NCBI RefSeq assembly: GCF_003255815.1
Contig: NC_037673.1
Span: 4,211,840 to 4,275,839, forward strand
Origin: Theropithecus gelada
Lineage: Eukaryota; Chordata; Mammalia; Primates; Cercopithecidae
Length of the DNA stretch: 64,000 nucleotides
Direction: 5' to 3'
Part shown: positions 12,081-22,842 of the stretch, piece after piece
Position numbering within the stretch: position 1 is the stretch's first letter
Layout: the number at the start of each line of letters is the position of its first letter
Position numbers and translations under genes: made by a program
The notes under the pieces: generated by a model
Seen by the model: the letters and a program-made list of their open reading frames with translations, nothing else
Told to the model about the DNA's origin: nothing
The model's database searches: none

Positions 12081-13029
12081 GAGTAACTGACAGTGGGCAT
12101 AATTATTCACCGCTTGCAACGGCAGAATTAAGTGACAAATATGCTGCTTACTTTCATTAACTCTTACTCTAAATTGTTAATAATTTGGCTTCCAGGGAAA
12201 AAAAAATGACAAAATTTTAAGATAGAAGTGGTTCAAAAGTGCACTACTTCACCACGTTTTCTTTTCTTTTTTTTTTTTTTAATACTTTTTTTTAATGTGT
12301 GCACTAAGACAGTAGAACTCTCCCAGTGGCAGTCCATCTGATTTGTAAACCACAGCAAGTAAATCATTGACTTCAGAAATACGTTACTTTAAAAAAAAAT
12401 GGCTAAAATGCCTTCAATTGTTTTTCCTTTACAGATATTGGCAGAGAAAAATCTGAGGCACCTAATGTTAGATTACAGCAAAGAGAGCAAGAATGGTATT
12501 TGTTTAGAAAAACCCTCAGAATCATTGCGAACCATTCAGGCAACACAGCAGCTTCTGGAGGTGAAGGCTGATCAGACATGGGCTGAGTTTCCAAGTTCTC
12601 ACGGGCACATGTGCTTTCCTGCGCTTAGACTTCTCTCCTCCAGGCTCCGACAGTTTCAGGGGAACCAGCGCTCAGGTGAGAGTGACCCCTTCTCCCACAG
12701 ACTCCTTGCAGCACACACAGATGTCTCCAGTGATTCCTAAGAAAGGTTAAATTTATAAGAACCTAGTCACCATTTTCTATTTTTTATACATTTTATAAAA
12801 TTGAGTGTGATTTTGGAACACAAGCAAATGTTCAAAAGATCATACTACTAGAAACATTATCATTCTGCCACCCACTTAGCTCAAAATCTTTGATTTAGGT
12901 GAATTATTTTACATAAAACCTACAATTTTATCAATTGAATTTAACAATTGTAAAAGTAATCCCATACTATACTCACCATAAGAAACATAATCACTAATAG
13001 TTATTTTAAAAATTGTGGGATCTAATTTT
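12081..13029. other. Unique intergenic sequence
   Basis: No transposon or gene recognised. A 113-codon plus-strand ORF at 12399-12740 has no recognisable domain and no splice or promoter context. Confidence 0.5.
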
Positions 13030-13190
13030 TCCCTCCACACGTTTTACTTGTAATGATGTAATCTCAGTATAGCACATCGGGGCTAATTAATTAGGACAGT
13101 TCACTGTGGAATATAGTTGCCTGTTAATGAAAATGCTTGATTTCAGAAATGATCACTTATTTAATGACATATGAGAATTGTAATATAACA
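13030..13190. promoter_or_regulatory. Candidate conserved non-coding element (TAATTAATTA)
   Basis: Non-repetitive, moderately complex AT-rich sequence with a 'taattaatta' homeodomain-type palindrome at 13084-13093 and further 'ttaatga' motifs (13122 onwards). The character resembles deeply conserved enhancers, but conservation cannot be tested here. Functional call is inference. Confidence 0.3.
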
Positions 13191-13959
13191 CAAAATTTAT
13201 ATTTATAATAATATAACAATTACTTGATTTCATCATTTAAAGATATTTTATAAAAGTGATTCCTAATAGAAAACAATAATTTAATTGTTAAAACATAAAT
13301 CAAGGAAGAAAACATTGTAAAGTCAACAGCAACCTAATTAAAATCAGCATTTTCAATACAATGTATTATTAAGGGAACTGAGCACACTAAAATAATACAT
13401 AGTATACATAAGATGGCATAATTTTAAAAATTGACAATTTATGACATAATATTTACTCAAAAACTCAATTGAATGCCTATATATATATTAAAATATATGT
13501 AGATCCCTAATTTTAAATGCTGTTTATAAAATTTGTAGTCAATGATCTATTATCTAAATAAATGCAAAGAGAAAATATCAAGTTAATAATTTCCATTTAT
13601 TTTATATAATTTGAATATTGTACCTCTATAAAAATTAGTCATAACTTTCTATTCAAAATTTTTATTTAACAAGTAGAGATTTTATTACAAAACATTTAAC
13701 TTACGTTAATAATTCTTTTGTGTTAAATTTTAAAACTGCATAAGAAATTAAATAAAAACTCAAAGAATTTCTATTTATGTCATTCCATCAGATGTTGAAA
13801 ATTTGTCTCTCCTCGAAGTAAGAAGAGGAATCCTCTGAACTAATGTCACTGCCAAAACTTAGAGTAGAAAATGCAAAATTGAAAAGGACTTGTAAAGAGA
13901 TTTATATTACACCAAAATATTACACAGCTCCTTTTCATATTTTTTTCCTAACTAGTTCA
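13191..13959. other. AT-rich unique sequence
   Basis: Very A/T-rich, with no ORF, no recognisable family and no long tandem array. Confidence 0.5.
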
Positions 13960-14280
13960 ACAACTGGGCTTATTAAAAGAGCTATCCTGGTTATTGGATA
14001 ACTTTGCTTTAAAAGGTTATTAGAATAACCTGCTAATTAAAAAGCACAAATCAAACTCCCATAAAAAGTCTAAATGGAGAAGGGCTCAGCTAATTGGAGG
14101 TTCTTTCATATTAGTGTGAGAGTCCTGGAGTGCCTAGATTGCATTTTGAATGCTGTCATTATGCTGGCCCAGTGTGGTCATATTGGGAGCCGTGTTCCCA
14201 GACAGCCTCCCAGGATCTGTATATGGAGCTGCAGTCAGCATGAGGGGTGACACAGGCAACTCAATGCCCTTATCGCAAAG
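13960..14280. promoter_or_regulatory. Candidate conserved non-coding element
   Basis: Complex unique sequence with several homeodomain-type cores ('gctaattaaaaagc' near 14032, 'agctaattggagg' near 14089), 'ggttattagaataacctg' (partly palindromic), and a GC-balanced 3' part around 14160-14280. No transposon match was seen. Proposed as regulatory only from composition and motif density. Confidence 0.3.
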
Positions 14281-16419
14281 TCCCGAATTCAAATATTAGC
14301 ATATACAGCAAACAATCAAAAATGGCATTGTGTTCAGCCATCTTAACAAGAATGAGATTTGGAGCAAAATTGGTAAGAATAAAATGGAGATGACGAAAGG
14401 GTGTTTTTAACTCAAAAGAAAAAGCCCCCACCCTTCCTGAAAGTGATGTGCTCAGAAAGAGACAGATCGTAATGAGAAGAGAAAAGGCACCTGGCATTTG
14501 CATCGCCCCTCCACCTGGAGCCCTGACTGGAGAGGGTGTAATTAGAGCACTCTGTGTGCAGGGAACAAAGGCCTGTCAGGATGAAGAAAAGCCCCAAGCT
14601 AAGCAAAACCCCGACTAGTTACATCTTTCAATTTCTTCTCGCTGCCTTGAAAAGAGGAAATATAAGAAAACAGGTGTGGGGTGGATTTTTCTAATGTTTG
14701 GAAAGGAAAGATTCGTCTTCTGTTAATATTCTTACAGAGAGTAATTACATCTTTTCAAGGCCAGAGAACAACTCAACATTCACTGGGCCAACTAACTGTG
14801 GGAATGGGATCAGGGTGGTCAATCCTGATGCAGCACGCCCTCTCTTTCTCTTAGTCATGCTAATTTTTTTCAAAATATTGAGTATTAGATTGATTAATTT
14901 GTCCTGTGAGGTTGCCGGGTTTCGTTTTCTCCTGGATCAGCAACACAAAATTGAGACGACATGTATGTCAGAGATAGATGACGGCATGAGCCTCTCTGCC
15001 ATGTCTTTCTTTCAATGCTTCAAATTCCAGGACAAGGAGAAATTGTACTGGCTCATAGGGGATGCATTTTCAAAATGAAACTTAGCTTGCTTGCTCCAAT
15101 AACTTTAAATGATAGCAAAGTGTGCTTCTCCAACAATGCTGGCATCTGTTCTATGTGTGTGCTCACAATCTCTCTAAATTCATCTTCATTCTTACATCTC
15201 TCAAGGCAAAATCCCATATCCACAAAGTATGTAGACATTCCTGCTGGGGTTGAATACCTAGATTCCTCGTTTTAGTACATTTCATCAGGAAAATCTTATT
15301 TTTAGGGAACAAGACAAGGTTGTTAGACCTAAAAACTGACATCACAGGTCAACAATGTGGGGGACAATTTGTCATCACGTGTAATGGTATAAATAATTTG
15401 ATCAATGAGACCATATATTTATACTATGATCTAGACTCACTGCCCACCCAAAGCAATGACCAAGTGACCGTGTTCTAAACAGAAATTTGTCCCCTGGGCG
15501 CTTCAAACTGTCATAAATGAGAAATAATATGCAATGGGCCTCGAGAACTTGAAAAACCGTGAACTCCTAGTGGGCCACCGCAAGGTAATACTCAGTTTTA
15601 TCATGTTTGTCTTTTAAAAATCCCACGTTTCTGAAATGGGGAATTCTTACTTGTTTCCATCACACCATTCTCATTTGGTTTCAGGAACAAAGACTATTAT
15701 GAAAGAGAAAACAAAATACAAAAACATAATTGTGAGTGTTATTTACAGACTTTAGTAACATAATTTTCACATTTTGACCGATACACTACACTTCTATCTG
15801 CATGCATAAATTTCTTTGGCAATACCCCTAGGTGGCAGGGTAATATTACAATACTTTAGTTTGGAAGACACTGGGTACCCTAACCTTGAGAGAAAGAGAA
15901 ACAGCATGTGTGAAACAAATTTCTAGAATCCTTAATCTTAAATTTGGACATCTCCAAAAATAAGCAGCATAAAAGAGGTTGGTAGTTGTTCGTAGGCAGT
16001 TTTCATCACCAATATAGAACCATGGAATGTGCTTGAGTGTCCAAAATTGTAATAATAAGAACATGTTTTTCTTTTGTATTGAAGAAGTGGGAAGAAGTGT
16101 GGTCTCAAAGCCAATTTCCTCCATGAGCCATCAAAAAGTCATTTACTGGATTATAAGTTCTTTAGGAAATACTTCGTATCATTTGTTAAGACTGGTTAAA
16201 CGAAACCCAACAGAACAACATCCAGGACGTAGGATATGACCATGGTTAAACGACTTTAAGCTTTGCCAAAATAAATTTATAGAACATATCACGAAACCAC
16301 TATTTATTTACGATATGGGATGAATCCTCTTTAACTCTGCTTTTATAAACCGGCACAATCATTTGAGAAATCAGCTCACACAAAGAAACTCAAAACATTT
16401 GGGAATTTGACATAGTGCT
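14281..16419. other. Unique intergenic sequence
   Basis: No repeat family or gene recognised. The longest open frame is 126 codons (14698-15078, plus) with no domain features; overlapping frames on both strands argue for chance. Confidence 0.5.
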
Positions 16420-16860
16420 TACGTTTTATAAATTGATCCTGAGGAAATTATATTAAATATAACAGCAACAATAACCCATGTTAGTGCTGATGTACATCTA
16501 AAATTATAATTTGTTAATGAAAATAACCACATGTGAAAGAATAGTACATAAACATAAAAGATGTTTAAAATAATATTTAATAAACTGGGAAATATTAATT
16601 ATAATATTAAGTGAAAATTTTGCACTCAAGTTGCAAAAATGTTAAATATGAAAATATATTGAAAATAAAAGAACAAGCATGATATATCCTAAAATATTTA
16701 CAGAAGTTACTGCTAGGTAATAGAATTATGAATATTATTTTGCTAAACTGTTCAATATTTTAGATATTCTTCAGCAAGTTCATATTGCTTATATAATAAT
16801 ACAAATATATTCATTCGTGTAGTCCTTTGTTTTGTGTCTAAAATCAAAATTTTGCATTTA
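16420..16860. other. AT-rich sequence, possibly an eroded interspersed repeat
   Basis: 'agtgaaaattttgcactcaa' followed by 'gttgcaaaaatgttaaatat' and 'ttactgctaggtaatagaat' vaguely recalls the 3' portions of old LINE-type repeats. The match is too weak to name a family. Confidence 0.25.
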
Positions 16861-16979
16861 TATGGATAATAGGAAACATACATAAATAGACATATATATG
16901 TATGTATCAGGAGTAAGAAAATTTCTGGTTACTTCCATGCCAGTATTTGGGCTAAAGTAGATCATTTAACTCGTCTAGT

Positions 16980-17035
16980 CTGTTTTTTTATTTGTTTGTT
17001 TTTTATTTGTTAGTTTGTTTTTATTTAAAAAAAAA
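16980..17035. repeat. T-rich (TTTG)n-like simple repeat
   Basis: 'tttatttgtttgttttttatt' type low-complexity sequence, ending in a short poly-A. Confidence 0.7.
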
Positions 17036-17181
17036 CTGACTCTGACTAGAATGATGGTAAGACAAGGTGATCCTTAAGAATGTAAAATTTAAAATGTAGA
17101 GACTAAGAGTAGGGTGCAACATAAATCTATAATGAAAGTGGCAGCCTGTAAAGTCTGAATCCCTATACACAGCACTCAAAG

Positions 17182-17195
17182 CTTCATATATGAGG
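17182..17195. repeat. Target-site duplication of Alu, left copy
   Basis: 'cttcatatatgagg' here matches 'cttcatatatgggg' at 17497-17510 with one change, bounding the Alu between them. Confidence 0.8.
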
Positions 17196-17496
17196 ACTGA
17201 GCATGGTGGCTTACACTCATAATCCCAGCACTTTGGGAGGCTACCGCAGGCAGATCACCTGAAGTCAGAAGTTCAAGAACACCTTGGTCAACGTGGCAGA
17301 GCCCTGTCTCTACTAAAAATACAAAAAAAAACAACAACAACAACAACAACAACTAACCAGACCTGATGGGAGATGCCTGTAGTCCCAGCTACTAGGGAGG
17401 CTGGGGCAGGAGAACTGCTTGAACCCAGGAGGCGGAGGTTGCAGTGAGTGACAGAGCAAAACTCTGTCAATAAAAAGACAAAAGGAATACAAAAAA
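17196..17496 (+). mobile_element. Alu (S-type), internally deleted, plus strand
   Basis: Left arm ('gagcatggtggcttacactc', 'ataatcccagcactttggga'), middle A-rich linker and right arm ('ggaggcggaggttgcagtga') are in order. The linker has expanded into an (AAC)n run at about 17327-17353. The right arm jumps from 'gcagtgag' straight to 'tgacagagc', losing about 34 bp that includes the 'ccactgcactccagcctgg' box. Diverged target duplications at 17182-17195 and 17497-17510 flank it. Confidence 0.95.
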
Positions 17497-17699
17497 CTTC
17501 ATATATGGGGTGTTTCATGTAGGTACATATTTCTCACTTGCATTAACTCACTGAGCCACTTACTGTTGCTTAAATATATTGCATGCACCATAGTGACTAT
17601 TCATGAACAAAAATACATTTAAATTTTCATACATTTGCAAAATGTCATAAATGATATTTTCCTTGCAGTGACTGATACCATTTTGATGTCATGTTTACT

Positions 17700-18990
17700 C
17701 ATGTTTTAGGGAAGTATTTAATAAGCCACCTATGTGACCATATTATACTCAATGTGGAAGATGTAACTGAGGAAAGGTTAGATATGGCCCTGTCCTCAGG
17801 GAACTTCCTCCCAATCTTGGCATAGCGGCAGCTAAAGGCTGTTGATGTACAGGGGCTCAGCAACTCTCTGGGCAGATGGAGGAGCACCATATGCCTTTAT
17901 TGAGCAGATGGTGTCCATAATTAGGGATGAAAGATGGGTTGGGATTCGCCCTGTAAAGCTGGAGGAAATAATGCCACCAGCAGAGAACAATGTGCAGGTG
18001 AGTTTATGCGTGCAAGGGGAAAGCACTACACACTCTTGGTTCCCTCACCATCCTAGAGGGTGACTAGGCTACCTTCCTCAGAGAGCTATGTTGAGGATTA
18101 AATGGGATAATAGCAGAAAATCACATTAAACATTTCCCGGCACAAAGGGACATACAGGCTACGTCAGTAATGCTAGCAAAGGAGAGGAAGGCAAGAAGGA
18201 GGAGCCATGTAGAGGCATGTCAGCCCCAGCACGTGACTTACTAAAGAAGCTAGAATAAGTTACTGAACTGGAACAAGACTGGAGGAAGGTGGGCTGGATA
18301 GGGGACACTTGCTGTAAGCTGGTGAGAGGCGATGGTGACCAGGCCAGTACTTTGCAAGTGGCTCCCAGGATGGTAATGGTGAGAAACGGGAAATCTAAGA
18401 AAAGTGCAGAAAGCAAAGTCAGCAGCACTGTGGACTGATGGAATCTGTGGGGAGAGGAAGGAATCAATCCAGGATGGCTGCTACTTCTCTGGCTTGGGAA
18501 GCAGCCCTGAAACAATGGCAATGCAGTGAGACCCCAGGTGGAGGGCTGTGGAGGAGGGCACAGCCTTGGTTCTGAATGTGGGATGTGTCAGGTTCCTAGG
18601 TCAGGCACCAGTGGGGACAGCCAGCAGCCTGTTAGGTAAATGAGGAGGCATCTCAGGGGGAGACAGAGGTTTGGGGTGCATCATTAAGGAAAGGGAGATA
18701 AAGCCACAGGCATGCTTGAGATAAACAGGAGTGACCCAGAATCAGATTTGAGGAACAAGAACTTTTGTGGGACACGAGTCAGAGCTGCAGGCATGCACAG
18801 TGAGCAGGAGGCCACAGATGCTCAGGACTAAGTTGGGGCAGGTGAAGAGGCACAGAGGAAAGGGAAGAAAAAGTTAGAGGAAGAAAGAGGCCAGATGAGT
18901 TAGCTAATGAGTAGTCATCCATGGATGACTCAAAAGGAGACTCCAATAGGACAATTTCACACACTGGTGGAGGCTGAGAGGAGAGTGGGA
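17700..18990 (-). mobile_element. Long L2 relic, minus strand
   Basis: 'agtatttaataagccaccta' and 'tatggccctgtcctcaggga' match the reverse-complemented L2 3' region. Further right, 'caatccaggatggctgctac', 'ttctctggcttgggaagca' and 'gttctgaatgtgggatgtgt' follow the order of an extended L2 antisense consensus as I recall it. About 1.3 kb of heavily diverged sequence. A MIR-like patch around 18085-18180 ('gaggattaaatgggataata') lies within. Minus-strand open frames here (for example 18159-18521) are not intact LINE ORFs. Confidence 0.5.
18085..18180 (+). mobile_element. MIR-like fragment, plus strand
   Basis: 'ttgaggattaaatgggataa' followed by 'catttcccggcacaaagg' resembles the MIR 3' half ('gttgtgaggattaaatgaga', 'agtgcctggcaca'). 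Confidence 0.45.
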
Positions 18991-18999
18991 GATAAAGGC

Positions 19000-19075
19000 A
19001 TTTCTAAGCCCTATCTAAACCTATGTCTAAGTCTAGGTCTGTGTCTATAACTAGATCGCTGTCTATGTTTGATCT
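19000..19075. repeat. Degenerate (TCTAAG/TCTATG)n hexamer repeat
   Basis: 'cctatctaaacctatgtcta' followed by 'agtctaggtctgtgtctata' shows a decayed six-base periodicity. Confidence 0.5.
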
Positions 19076-19079
19076 GTAT

Positions 19080-20736
19080 TGATGTCAGCTATATGCATGC
19101 CTACATCTACATAAAAGGATGAAAACAGATTCCTAATGGGTTTCTCACAGTAAATAAATGCTTCAGTCCAGATGACAGATGCAATGCCATCACTGATGTT
19201 ATTTCTACTTGTGTTTTTCTTCTGCCATTGATTCTATTTCACTTTTCCTGTCCTCTGTTTCTAGTTTGGATTCAAACTTGTCCCCCAAGCCAGAGAGTGG
19301 AGCTTCATGTTCTCCCCATTTCAGAACAGCTTCATTCCTGGCTCCATCCTCATTTCCTAACTTTATTCTTATCCTAGTTAGAGTTTCTCGTTATTTGAAA
19401 TGTACTTTAACATGCAACATGGATGCATTTTTAAATCACCTTTCATAGACCTTTTACAAGGAAGGACACATAACTAAAGGAGTTGGTAATATTAGCTGTT
19501 CAGCCCAAAATGCACAACAGGTCCAACACAAAAAGCACTTTATTTCTCTCTCAGATAAAATCCAAACCAGGCGATCCTAGCTGGCAGCAGACTGTTCTCC
19601 TAGCAGCAATCCAGAGACTCTTCACCTTCAGCTTGTGGGCTCCAAGCTTGTCGGGCTGTCCCTCCACAGAAGGAAAGCCCCCGGGGGCCGCCTGTGCAAG
19701 GTTGTATGAGCCAGGAGTGGGTGCAGCAGGTGCGGCTTCCCCTCGCATCCCACCAGCTGGAACTCAGTCCAGAAGTCACATGGATGCCAGGGCAGGCCAG
19801 CCACGGACCCAGGCAGGGAAGACAGGAGGTTGGTGGCAGCTGGTGGGGCCTCCAAGGGTTCTCCACTCTGCATTCTCAGCCATAGCATCTCAATATCCCT
19901 TCACCAGGAAGGCGATGCCATTGGAGACAGAGAGGAAAAGGGTCATGGAAATAGTTTCTTCCATCAAAGTTCTTCCTCAAAGTTTTTATTTTTTCATTTT
20001 TCTTTTCTGATCCAACTATAGTATTATTTTATCTCTGTTTCAGAGATGGGCGCAATATTTCTCTCAACTTCAACAGCGCAGAACATATTGACTCCTGGGT
20101 CCTGCTGATGGGACTTGCTTCCCGGCTCCACTTCTTAAGTGTTGTGACCGTATTTGTTCCACTCAGCCTCAAGCCTTCTGTTGTGAGTGGGAGGCAGTGG
20201 GAGTGCCTGGCTCATAAAACTGCGGATCCACCCGAGAATCAGAAAGGCGAGGCTGTGTCTGAGACCAGGCTAAAGATACCAGAAACCTTTCCTATTAAAT
20301 TTAAACACTGAACAATGATATAATCAAAGCTTACACAATGACCAAGCCAAGAAATAAAAGAATAAAGGAATGGTGAAGGCAAAGGCAGCCCTGAAGGTGG
20401 GAAAGACCCGTTTTCCACTAAATGAGGAGCAGCTCCCCCATGACAGCAGGCAGTGGCGAGGTGAAACGCCATTCTCCCCTAGAGGTGGTGAAGGCTCCAG
20501 ACCCTCAGGACCAGCAAAGGCAGTGAGTGATTCATTCCATAAATCCATGCATGGCGGATTTAAAATGGGAATATTTTGGAGACAAATGTTGAGATTATCT
20601 GAGCCCTTCATTCAACGTTGCAATGCAATGTTTCAGAAGGTACATAGAGGATGTTTTTTGAGCAGAATGCCTGGAAAGCTGGATGACCTTCAATTGCTAT
20701 TGGTTGAAAGTATAATATTTGTGTATCATTTTAAGT
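19080..20736. other. Unique intergenic sequence
   Basis: Contains the longest open frame of the window, 175 codons at 19483-20010 on plus. It overlaps open frames of 60-90 codons in four other frames, in a GC-richer patch, and has no recognisable domain. I therefore treat all of them as chance. No transposon family recognised. Confidence 0.45.
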
Positions 20737-20808
20737 ATTTCTACACTTTTCTGAAATGAATTTAAAAGTCACATTGTACACACAAACATATGATGAAATA
20801 TTGAAAAT
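20737..20808 (+). repeat. Local direct duplication, copy 1
   Basis: 72 bp beginning 'atttctacacttttctgaaa' and ending 'gatgaaatattgaaaat'. It is closely similar to 21185-21257, with differences mainly C/T or A/G transitions plus one indel. Confidence 0.85.
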
Positions 20809-20861
20809 CATACCTGCTTCTTAGATGCGAAGGTTACATTTCATTAAGATGGTAAGTCTTA

Positions 20862-21165
20862 GGCCAGGCACGGTGGCTCACGGCTATAATCACAGCAATG
20901 TGGGAGGCCGAGGCGGGTGGATCACCTGGGTTGGGAGTTCGATATCAGCCTGACCAACATGGAGAAACCCTGTCTCTACTAAAAACACAAAATTAGTCAG
21001 GTGTGGTGGCGCATGCCTGTAATCCTAGCTACTCAGAAGGCCGAAGCAGGAGAATCGCTTGAACCTGGGAGGCTGAGGTTGCAGTGAGCCAAGATCATGT
21101 CATTGCACTCTAGCTTGGGCAACAAGAATGAAACGCCATCTCAAAAAAAAAAAAAAAAAAAAAAA
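20862..21165 (+). mobile_element. Alu (S-type), full length, plus strand
   Basis: Starts 'ggccaggcacggtggctcac', has both arms and ends in a poly-A of about 23. Many CpG sites have decayed ('gatcatgtcattgcactcta'). A diverged target duplication may be 'aagatggtaagtc' (ending 20857) and 'aaggatagcaagtc' (from about 21164). It sits between the two copies of an older local duplication. Confidence 0.95.
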
Positions 21166-21184
21166 GGATAGCAAGTCAGCCCAT

Positions 21185-21257
21185 ATTTCTATACTTTCCT
21201 GAAATGAAATTTAAAAGTCATGTTGTATATATAAATATGCAATGAAATATTGAAAAT
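21185..21257 (+). repeat. Local direct duplication, copy 2
   Basis: 73 bp beginning 'atttctatactttcctgaaa', the partner of 20737-20808. Similarity may extend a little beyond it ('cttaagatgc' here, 'cttagatgcg' after copy 1), suggesting a tandem duplication of about 130 bp that predates the Alu. Confidence 0.85.
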
Positions 21258-21369
21258 GTCTTAAGATGCTATTGAATATAAGAATTAGATTGGGAAGGTT
21301 TGGTTTTTTTGAAAAAAAATTGACACACAAAACAAAGATTTACTCACTAGTTTCTAAATTATTCTTACA

Positions 21370-21590
21370 AATCAACAAGGAGAATCCTACACATCAAGAA
21401 CATCAAAAGAAAATGAGTAGTCAGTTCACAAGAGGAAAAATAAATACACAAATTAGCCGAGCATTTATGAAAAGATGTTGGGCCTCACAGGTAATTAAAC
21501 AAATGTAAATTAAAACAAGGAGGTAGATTTTGCTTCTCATGGTGACAGAGGTTAAAAAACACCGTGGTAATATTAAAGATACATGTATTC
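21370..21590 (+). mobile_element. Old L1 fragment, plus strand
   Basis: 'cagttcacaagaggaaaaat', 'tttatgaaaagatgttgggc' and 'taattaaacaaatgtaaatt' followed by 'aaaacaagg' follow the L1 ORF2 3' sense order. Strongly diverged, no intact frame. Confidence 0.55.
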
Positions 21591-21685
21591 ACTCAACAGT
21601 ATTTATAGAAAGCCAATGTATTCTGGGCAGGGTATAAGTCCTGGAGATACCTGTGTGCATTTATCAGAAATGAGTGCAGACATGT
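21591..21685 (-). mobile_element. L2 3'-end relic, minus strand
   Basis: 'attcactcaacagtatttat', 'tattctgggcagggtataag' and 'tcctggagatacctgtgtgc' match the antisense L2 3' end (ttcaacaaatatttattgag / ggcactgttctaggc / ctggggatac). Confidence 0.55.
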
Positions 21686-22482
21686 CTCTAATGAGGATCC
21701 AAATCCATATAGCTTTATGGAGCAAAATCTCAGAGATATGAAACGTGAAAAACCTAAGGCTGAAAAATTGTCCTTTGGGAAATGTATTGCAAAGAATGTC
21801 ATCACAACATTGGTTAAAATACAAACAATCATAGTCATAGTAAATATGCATTGATTTGCTAATTAAATTAAACTGTGTTACACCTCAGAATGCAAACATA
21901 CTCATTTCATTATAGTGAAGAGATAATTTTTTTAAAATTATGAAAAGATATATGTGACATATTTATAAAATAAATATATGTTAGACAAGCCCACAGGTGA
22001 ACAATCCTCTTTGCAGGTACATATGTGTATAGACTATGGGGCGTGGCAAACACAAAACATTGAGAGTAGACACTTCAGAGAGGTACACATTTGTTTTGCT
22101 TTTATTTTCTTCTTTGCTTGTATAAAATAAAAACAAAAATAAAAACATGTTTTCCTATATATAAAACTTCTCTTACCTTGCTCATGGTAAAGTACGATGA
22201 GAAGTGTTTCCAAAAACAGAAGTTTTATAAATAGGAAAGGCATGCTTTAATTTGGAAGAAACAAAATAAAAATGAAAAATTCTTTTCCCTTTTATTTGCC
22301 CAGCTTGGTGGTTGTAAGCCCATGGAGATGAGACGTCTGTGTGTAACACACACATTTAATTTTGCCGACGGTGCCTGTGGGCCTGTAGCTGGTGCCCAAA
22401 CAACCTCCCAGGACTGTGTGATTCTCACCTTTGTGAGGAGGGTGATATGTCCTCTGATTAAATAATAGTAACCAGCAAAACT
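21686..22482. other. Unique intergenic sequence
   Basis: AT-rich, no gene or transposon recognised. Short open frames on the minus strand are featureless. Confidence 0.5.
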
Positions 22483-22493
22483 CCAGCTCTATC

Positions 22494-22545
22494 TTGTATT
22501 GTATTGTATTGTATTGTATTGTATTGTATTGTATTGTATTGTATT
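22494..22545. repeat. (TTGTA)10 pentanucleotide microsatellite
   Basis: About ten uninterrupted 5-bp units directly abutting the poly-T side of a minus-strand Alu. It therefore most likely grew from that Alu's A-rich tail. Confidence 0.95.
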
Positions 22546-22830
22546 TTTTCAAGACTGAGTCTTGCTGTGTCACCCACGCTGGAATGCTGTGGCGTGATCT
22601 TGGTTCACTGCAACCTCTGTCTCCAGGGTTCAAGTGATTCTCCTTCCTCAGCCTCCCGAGTAGCTGGAATTACAGGTGGCTGCCATCATGCTTGGCTAAT
22701 TTTTGTATTTTTAGTAGAGACGGGGTTTCACCATGTTGGTCAGGCTGGTCTTGAACTCCTGATCTCAAGCGATCCACCTGCCTCGGCCTCCCACAGTGCT
22801 GGGATTACAGGTGTGAGCCACCTTGCCCAG
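22546..22830 (-). mobile_element. Alu (S-type), minus strand
   Basis: Reads antisense Alu from 'gactgagtcttgctgtgtca' to 'ccaccttgcccag'. Target duplication 'ccagctctatct' (22483-22494) and 'ccagctccatat' (22831-22842) flank it. The 141-codon ORF at 22504-22929 is translated microsatellite plus Alu, not a gene. Confidence 0.95.
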
Positions 22831-22842
22831 CCAGCTCCATAT

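Noticed and set aside
11869..12100. Hydrophobic low-complexity ORF resembling a membrane peptide, and a basic ORF on the other strand
   Set aside because: Both are translations of the polypyrimidine tract.
17288..17518. Minus ORF with a valine run
   Set aside because: Translation of the (AAC)n expansion in the Alu linker.
19483..20010. 175-codon plus-strand ORF, the longest in the window
   Set aside because: Overlaps open frames of 60-90 codons on both strands in a GC-richer patch. No domain, no signal or membrane pattern, and no promoter or splice context. Length is compatible with chance.
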